From the NCBI GenBank assembly GCA_945890905.1, contig CAMDDI010000114.1, positions 1-10,151 of the forward strand: a stretch of DNA of 10,151 bases, written 5' to 3'. The stretch comes from Bacteriovorax stolpii (GTDB taxonomy: Bacteria > Bdellovibrionota > Bacteriovoracia > Bacteriovoracales > Bacteriovoracaceae). The position numbers and the translations under genes were made by a program. Shown here piece after piece: positions 6,123 through 10,151 of the stretch (position 1 is the first letter of the stretch; each line of letters starts with the position of its first letter). The notes below the pieces were generated by a model, which was not told the DNA's origin, did not search any database, and saw nothing but the letters and a program-made list of their open reading frames with translations.

Positions 6123-6559
6123 ATATACTTATACGAACACTTTTAGATGTTCCTTTCGAGAAAGTGAAAGCTGGATTTAACCGAGAACTTTTTTTGGCCC
6201 TAGCACCTCCTTGGGCCAAAGCAAAATTGATTCGTTTTGACGGATGTAAAACAGGAGACCAGGTGCATCTTGAAATGCAGATGCTTGGAATCAAAGATGA
6301 GTGGGAAAGTTTAATCACGCATCACAGTGATACTCCTTCAGAATGGTCATTTATCGATGAGGGAAAAGTCCTCCCTAAACCATTGTCTAACTGGAAACAT
6401 CACCACAGAGTCGTTAGAATAAGTGAGCAGCAAACTGAGATTGTGGATGATATTCATTTTGAATGTAGACCATCTTTTTTAGCTCCGCTCATGTTTCCAG
6501 TCTTATGGGCAAGCTTTGCTATTAGACCGGGAAGGTACAAAGCATTTTTTAAAGGATAA
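6119..6559 (+). CDS. SRPBCC-like (START/Bet v 1 fold) protein
   Basis: The 146-aa protein has no signal peptide and should be cytoplasmic. The pattern fits small ligand-binding SRPBCC proteins: an N-terminal strand then helix (LDVPFEKVKAGF, 9-20), the APPWAKAK box (29-36), alternating strands with GDQVHLEM (46-53), the EWSFIDEG turn (74-81), LSNWKHHH (88-95), and a C-terminal helix ending GRYKAFF (138-144). Family members have a hydrophobic cavity that binds lipids or other apolar ligands; the assignment comes from pattern recognition, not a profile search. The GTG start overlaps the preceding stop by 4 bp, and the next gene begins 2 bp after its stop, so it belongs firmly to the operon. Being placed before a lipid-esterase and exporter set suggests it handles a hydrophobic compound, which is inference. 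Confidence 0.7.
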   Translation: MNILIRTLLDVPFEKVKAGFNRELFLALAPPWAKAKLIRFDGCKTGDQVHLEMQMLGIKDEWESLITHHSDTPSEWSFIDEGKVLPKPLSNWKHHHRVVRISEQQTEIVDDIHFECRPSFLAPLMFPVLWASFAIRPGRYKAFFKG

Positions 6560-6561
6560 TT

Positions 6562-7158
6562 ATGCATGCAATCTCTTTATTATTTGTCCTAGTCTTTTTC
6601 TCACTTACGGTTTCCGCTAAAACAATTTTATTCTTGGGTGATTCTCTCACTGAGGGCTATCAGCTTTCAAAAGAAGAAGCTTACCCAGCGGTAGTTGAAA
6701 GAGAGCTCAAAAAGAAGAGAGCTGATATCAAAGTGATCAATGGGGGAGTCAGTGGTGCAACTACGGCCAGTGGGCTCAAGCGTCTCGATTGGTACCTAAA
6801 ATCAAAACCCGACATGATGGTTTTGGCACTTGGGAGTAATGATGGTTTACGAGGACTTAAAACAACTCAGACAGAAAAAAATCTCGCAGAAGTTATTGAG
6901 AAGGCTCAGGAACGTGACATAACTGTGGTTCTTGCAGGTGCTAAGATGCCTACAAATTATGGTGAGCCTTATCGAACTGATTTTGAGAAAGTTTTCTCAA
7001 CTCTTGCTAAGAAATATAAGCTGGCCTTCATTCCATTTCTTTTGGAAGGCGTGGGTGGGAATCCGAAACTCAATCTTGCAGACGGTCTTCATCCCAATCC
7101 GGCGGGGCACGAAATGATGGCCAAAAACGTGCTCAAAGTTCTCGAGTCTGAATTATGA
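6562..7158 (+). CDS. tesA: TesA-like periplasmic GDSL/SGNH esterase
   Basis: The 198-aa precursor has a signal peptide with likely cleavage after A19 (V-S-A). The mature protein then opens with block I, ILFLGDSLTEGY (22-33), where S28 is the nucleophile. Block II is GGVSGATTASG (61-71, oxyanion glycine), block III GSND (91-94, oxyanion N93) and block V DGLHPN (174-179), giving the catalytic D174 and H177. Order, spacing and length match E. coli TesA (thioesterase I/lysophospholipase L1/arylesterase). It should hydrolyse acyl esters or thioesters of lipid-like substrates in the periplasm. The ATG at 6562 is preceded by AAAGGA (6551-6556) with a 5-nt spacer. Its stop overlaps the ATG of the ABC ATPase gene (ATGA), so the esterase is translationally coupled to the exporter. 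Confidence 0.9.
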   Translation: MHAISLLFVLVFFSLTVSAKTILFLGDSLTEGYQLSKEEAYPAVVERELKKKRADIKVINGGVSGATTASGLKRLDWYLKSKPDMMVLALGSNDGLRGLKTTQTEKNLAEVIEKAQERDITVVLAGAKMPTNYGEPYRTDFEKVFSTLAKKYKLAFIPFLLEGVGGNPKLNLADGLHPNPAGHEMMAKNVLKVLESEL

Positions 7159-7811
7159 TGCGCATTCAGAATTTAAAAAAAAGCTACGGACAGTCTGAGT
7201 CCCGGGTGGAAGTCCTCAAGGGTGTTAACCTAGAGGTCAAAAGAGGCGAGACTCTTGCCCTGATTGGTAAGTCTGGCTCTGGCAAATCAACTCTTCTTTC
7301 ATTACTTGCGGGTTTGGATCAGCCAGATAGTGGAGAAATCATTTTAAATGATGTGAATCTATCCAACATGTCTGAAAAAGATCTCACAGCTTTTCGGGCA
7401 CAAAATATGGGAATTGTTTTCCAGCAGTTCCATCTTGTTTCCACTCTCACGGCGATGGAGAATGTCCTTCTACCTTTGGAGCTTTTAAAGCGCAAAGATG
7501 CTTTTGATAAGGCCAGCTCATTGCTTGAAAGTGTGGGGTTAAGTCACCGCGCTCATCACTTGCCTTCGGAACTCAGCGGAGGAGAGAGTCAGCGTGTGGC
7601 CTTGGCCCGTGCTCTGGCAATTTCTCCCACCATTCTTTTTGCAGATGAGCCCAGTGGGAATCTCGATGAAGAAACTGGTGCTAAAGTCATGGATCTTCTA
7701 TTTCAAATGGTGGCCAAAACTTCTACCACTATGGTGCTTGTGACTCATGATCCAGATCTGGCCCGTAAATGCTCCCGCACTGTTCACTTAGAGCATGGGA
7801 GTATTCTTTGA
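7155..7811 (+). CDS. ybbA: YbbA-like ABC transporter ATP-binding protein
   Basis: The 218-aa nucleotide-binding subunit belongs to the LolD/MacB/YbbA branch of ABC ATPases. It has the Walker A motif GKSGSGKST (38-46), Q-loop Q90 (VFQQF), signature LSGGESQ (140-146), Walker B ILFADEP (160-166, D164 and catalytic E165) and H-loop H198 (VTHD). All key residues are intact. It should power conformational change of the FtsX-type permease encoded next. These mechanotransmission systems act on lipids or periplasmic proteins and are not channels. The linkage esterase-ATPase-long permease points to YbbA over LolD. It overlaps tesA by 4 bp; a second ATG follows immediately at 7158 and cannot be excluded. 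Its stop overlaps the permease start (TTGA, 7808-7811). Confidence 0.92.
   Translation: MMRIQNLKKSYGQSESRVEVLKGVNLEVKRGETLALIGKSGSGKSTLLSLLAGLDQPDSGEIILNDVNLSNMSEKDLTAFRAQNMGIVFQQFHLVSTLTAMENVLLPLELLKRKDAFDKASSLLESVGLSHRAHHLPSELSGGESQRVALARALAISPTILFADEPSGNLDEETGAKVMDLLFQMVAKTSTTMVLVTHDPDLARKCSRTVHLEHGSIL
7797..7810 (+). promoter_or_regulatory. Ribosome-binding site setting the TTG start of the permease gene
   Basis: GGGAG (7797-7801) lies 6 nt before the TTG at 7808-7810. The next in-frame ATG is roughly 95 codons downstream, past the first membrane segment. This pairing therefore decides the start. Confidence 0.65.
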
Positions 7812-10151
7812 TCCTGCGCTTTTTCTATTGGAAAGAGTTCAAAAAATTTCCATTCTTTTTCTTTCTCTTAGGTATCACACTTCTTTTAGGAACTCTTGGC
7901 CTTACCGGAATTAGTATTATTTCCGGTCAAGTAAGGGGCCAATTAGAGAACAATGCAAAAAATCTTCTCACCTCAGATTTTGTGGTAGGTGCACGGAGAG
8001 ATTTATTTCCTGAGGAATTACAGAATTTAGGTGAAGTATTAAAAGATGCCACTCAAAGTTATCAGGTCATAGATTTTTACTCTATGGTCACTCACCTAGA
8101 GAGTAAACAGGCCAGACTGGTTGAACTTCGCGCCATTGAGGAGGGGTTTCCATTTTATGGTGGGGTCACACTTAAGTCTGGATCATTTAATGCTAAAAAT
8201 TTCATCATCTCAAAAGATCTGGCCGATCTGTGGAGTATCAGCGTTGGTGATGAACTCCAAGTGGGTGTGATTAAACTCCGAGTTCAAGGCATAGTTAAAG
8301 ATGATACTTCTGTAGGACTGAGGGGTTTTTCCTTAGCTCCTCGGGTGTATTTACCATTGGCAGAACTTGTTCGAAGTGGACTCATGAAACCTGGGGCCAC
8401 AGGCAGTTACGCCAGACACTTTCGGTTAAGAGATAATTCTACCCAAGAACTTATCCGGCTTAAAAAACTCATCTATCAGAAACTTCCCGATCCAGGTATT
8501 AAGGTCACTTTGCCAGAAGATACTAGTGAGCAGACTGGACGCATGATCAGTATGATCACTAGCTTTATGTCACTGGCCGCACTTATTGGTCTGATACTTT
8601 CTTTGGTTGGAATTTTTTATCTTTATCAGTCTCATCTCTTGGCGAGACTTAAAGATCTCTGTCTCATCAATCTTTTTGGATTAACCAAAGAAAAAATTAT
8701 TTTTTCAATCCTGGGCCAGTTCAGTCTTCTTTTTATCCTGGTTTTTATAGTGGATCTGCTCATCCTCATTCCAGGATATTCGGCCATTGTTCCTGTATTG
8801 ACCCAGTATTTGGGACTAGATCTCTCTGCAAAGCTCAATCTTTTATCGGCCCTCTCTGAACTGCCTTTCCTCTATGGACTTGCCCTCTCCATACTCATTC
8901 CTTTAGTGATGGGACTCATGCGCACACCCATGGGCGCGCAACTTAAAGCTTCAAAGCTTTCACTGGGGAAATTTCGTTTTTATGATTTTATTCCTTTCCT
9001 GGTTTTACTTTGGACTTTCTCATGGAGACTGAGTCATTCACAAAAAATTGGAAGTATTTTTTTTGCTGCCTTAATGGGAGTCTTTCTTCTTTCAACTCTA
9101 CTTATCCGCTTGTTGCAATTTATTCTTAAAAAAGGCATCGGAAAAAAAGGACTTCTTAATCCTTCCATTGAAATTGGCCTGGCCTTGAGAAGTCTTACCC
9201 GTTCTGGACATAAGCTCACTTTAAGTTTCCTCTCCCTTGCTATGGGGGCCACACTTATTTCTTTAATCTTGCAACTCGACGGCATGATTCAAAAAGAGTT
9301 TGCATGGGATGATCACAAGCCGGGTCTTTTTGTTTTTGATATTCAAGAAGAGCAAATGGAAGCTCTCAGAGATTTTGCCATCAAGCGAGGAACTCCTCTT
9401 GATGCCATTACTCCTATGATTCGGGCGCGCTTAGAAAAAGTTAATGGAGTTAAGTTTGAACGCAAGAAGTCGACCCTAGACATGCGTTCAAAAGAAGAAG
9501 ATGAGGATACTCGCTTGCGCAATAATGGGATCAACATCACTTACCGCAGTTATCTCACCAGTGCAGAAAAAATAATTCAAGGAAAACCATTTCCTGCGAC
9601 TCGAGATATAACCAGTGATGTGGCCCTGGTTTCTCTAGAGAAAAAATGGGCCGGGCGCATGAATTTAAAAATTGGTGATCGTGTGACATTTGATATTCAA
9701 GGAGTGGAGCAGGAAGGTCTTGTGCATAATCTTCGTGATGTGAAATGGACTACGTTTTATCCTAATTTTATTGTGACCCTCGAACCAGGTGTCATTGAAG
9801 GGGCACCAAAAACATATCTGGCCGTTTTACCAGCAGGAATGAGGGATCAAAAACTCTCTTTTCAAAGAGAATCCATTCAACTCTTTCCTAATATCTCTTT
9901 TATTGATGTAGAAGAATTAGTTGGCAAGCTCTCTGGTTTGTTTGAAAAATCTCGTTACGCTATCGAAATTATTTCTTGGCTATCTTTGGCGGTGGGTTTT
10001 GTGATCCTCTATGGGCTCTCTCATGATCAGGTTTACCGACGCTATTATGATTTGGCGCTGATGAAGAGCTTAGGATTTTCGGCAGGACAGCTCAGACTCA
10101 ATTTACTTTTAGAATTCGGAACTCTTTTTCTATTGGCCATGTTCACAGGAT
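7808..10151 (+). CDS. ybbP: YbbP-like FtsX-family ABC permease, partial (3' end beyond window)
   Basis: Hand translation from TTG at 7808 gives 781 open codons plus one base to the edge. This large permease has the YbbP two-module layout. A first membrane segment (about 14-39) leads into a long periplasmic domain (40-245). An FtsX-type bundle follows with segments near 250-276, 296-325 and 352-372, including the coupling-type sequence LARLKDLCLINLFGL. Two more spans lie near 393-437. The second module opens with LRSLTRSG (460-467), a span near 470-492 and a second periplasmic domain containing RDVKWTTFYPNF (643-654), which I recognise as a YbbP-family motif. The FtsX domain then restarts near 720, with LMKSLGF before the edge. 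Typically two further membrane segments follow, so roughly 60-100 residues are probably missing. It should work with the upstream ATPase, and likely with the TesA-like esterase, at the inner membrane. Confidence 0.88.
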   Translation, partial: MILRFFYWKEFKKFPFFFFLLGITLLLGTLGLTGISIISGQVRGQLENNAKNLLTSDFVVGARRDLFPEELQNLGEVLKDATQSYQVIDFYSMVTHLESKQARLVELRAIEEGFPFYGGVTLKSGSFNAKNFIISKDLADLWSISVGDELQVGVIKLRVQGIVKDDTSVGLRGFSLAPRVYLPLAELVRSGLMKPGATGSYARHFRLRDNSTQELIRLKKLIYQKLPDPGIKVTLPEDTSEQTGRMISMITSFMSLAALIGLILSLVGIFYLYQSHLLARLKDLCLINLFGLTKEKIIFSILGQFSLLFILVFIVDLLILIPGYSAIVPVLTQYLGLDLSAKLNLLSALSELPFLYGLALSILIPLVMGLMRTPMGAQLKASKLSLGKFRFYDFIPFLVLLWTFSWRLSHSQKIGSIFFAALMGVFLLSTLLIRLLQFILKKGIGKKGLLNPSIEIGLALRSLTRSGHKLTLSFLSLAMGATLISLILQLDGMIQKEFAWDDHKPGLFVFDIQEEQMEALRDFAIKRGTPLDAITPMIRARLEKVNGVKFERKKSTLDMRSKEEDEDTRLRNNGINITYRSYLTSAEKIIQGKPFPATRDITSDVALVSLEKKWAGRMNLKIGDRVTFDIQGVEQEGLVHNLRDVKWTTFYPNFIVTLEPGVIEGAPKTYLAVLPAGMRDQKLSFQRESIQLFPNISFIDVEELVGKLSGLFEKSRYAIEIISWLSLAVGFVILYGLSHDQVYRRYYDLALMKSLGFSAGQLRLNLLLEFGTLFLLAMFTG

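Noticed and set aside
6106..6318. 70-aa minus-strand frame opposite the SRPBCC gene
   Set aside because: Antisense shadow; the plus-strand gene has convincing family patterning and tight operon spacing.
6932..7117. 61-aa plus-strand frame inside tesA
   Set aside because: Shifted frame inside a gene with an intact catalytic triad.
8632..9540. Three short minus-strand frames (8632-8838, 9034-9285, 9343-9540)
   Set aside because: All lie antisense to the continuous permease reading frame, which keeps YbbP-family motifs on both sides of each.

Overview
The window comes from a Gram-negative bacterium with a moderately AT-rich, very tightly packed genome. Eleven protein-coding genes fill all but about 130 bp. 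Eight of the ten gene junctions overlap, and several starts are TTG or GTG. The Gram-negative call rests on a periplasmic TesA-type esterase with a signal peptide, a secreted coiled-coil protein and a YbbA/YbbP-type exporter. Gene style (many TTG starts, frequent GGCC, short secreted proteins) suggests Bdellovibrionota, perhaps Bacteriovoracales. That placement is an impression, not a demonstrated assignment. I saw no rRNA, tRNA, CRISPR array, insertion sequence or phage gene.

Left part (1-5741): a six-gene surface-glycan-type cluster that changes strand three times. On the minus strand, an HprK-like P-loop protein (1217-2266) precedes a TMTC-like multi-membrane GT-C glycosyltransferase (1-1236, cut by the window edge). 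Divergent to these, on the plus strand, are a membrane-anchored GT2 glycosyltransferase (2234-3202) and a small soluble S24/S26-type peptidase-like protein (3193-3534). Convergent to that pair, on the minus strand, are a GT-B family-4 glycosyltransferase (4446-5741) and an unrecognised 315-aa protein (3518-4465). The three glycosyltransferases are of different folds. Together with the kinase-like and peptidase-like proteins they suggest assembly and regulation or processing of a surface glycan or glycoprotein. The substrate cannot be read from the sequence.

Middle (5742-5870): the only real intergenic region. It is divergent and holds a good sigma70-like promoter toward the right-hand operon, a weaker candidate toward the left, and a 14-bp imperfect palindrome that could be an operator.

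Right part (5871-10151): a five-gene plus-strand operon joined by 4-bp overlaps or a 2-bp gap. It encodes a secreted heptad-repeat protein, an SRPBCC-fold protein, a TesA-like GDSL esterase, a YbbA-like ABC ATPase and a YbbP-like FtsX-family permease cut by the right edge. In E. coli tesA and ybbA-ybbP are divergent neighbours; here they are co-transcribed with two extra upstream genes. This is consistent with a system that extracts hydrophobic molecules from the inner membrane and hydrolyses them in the periplasm.
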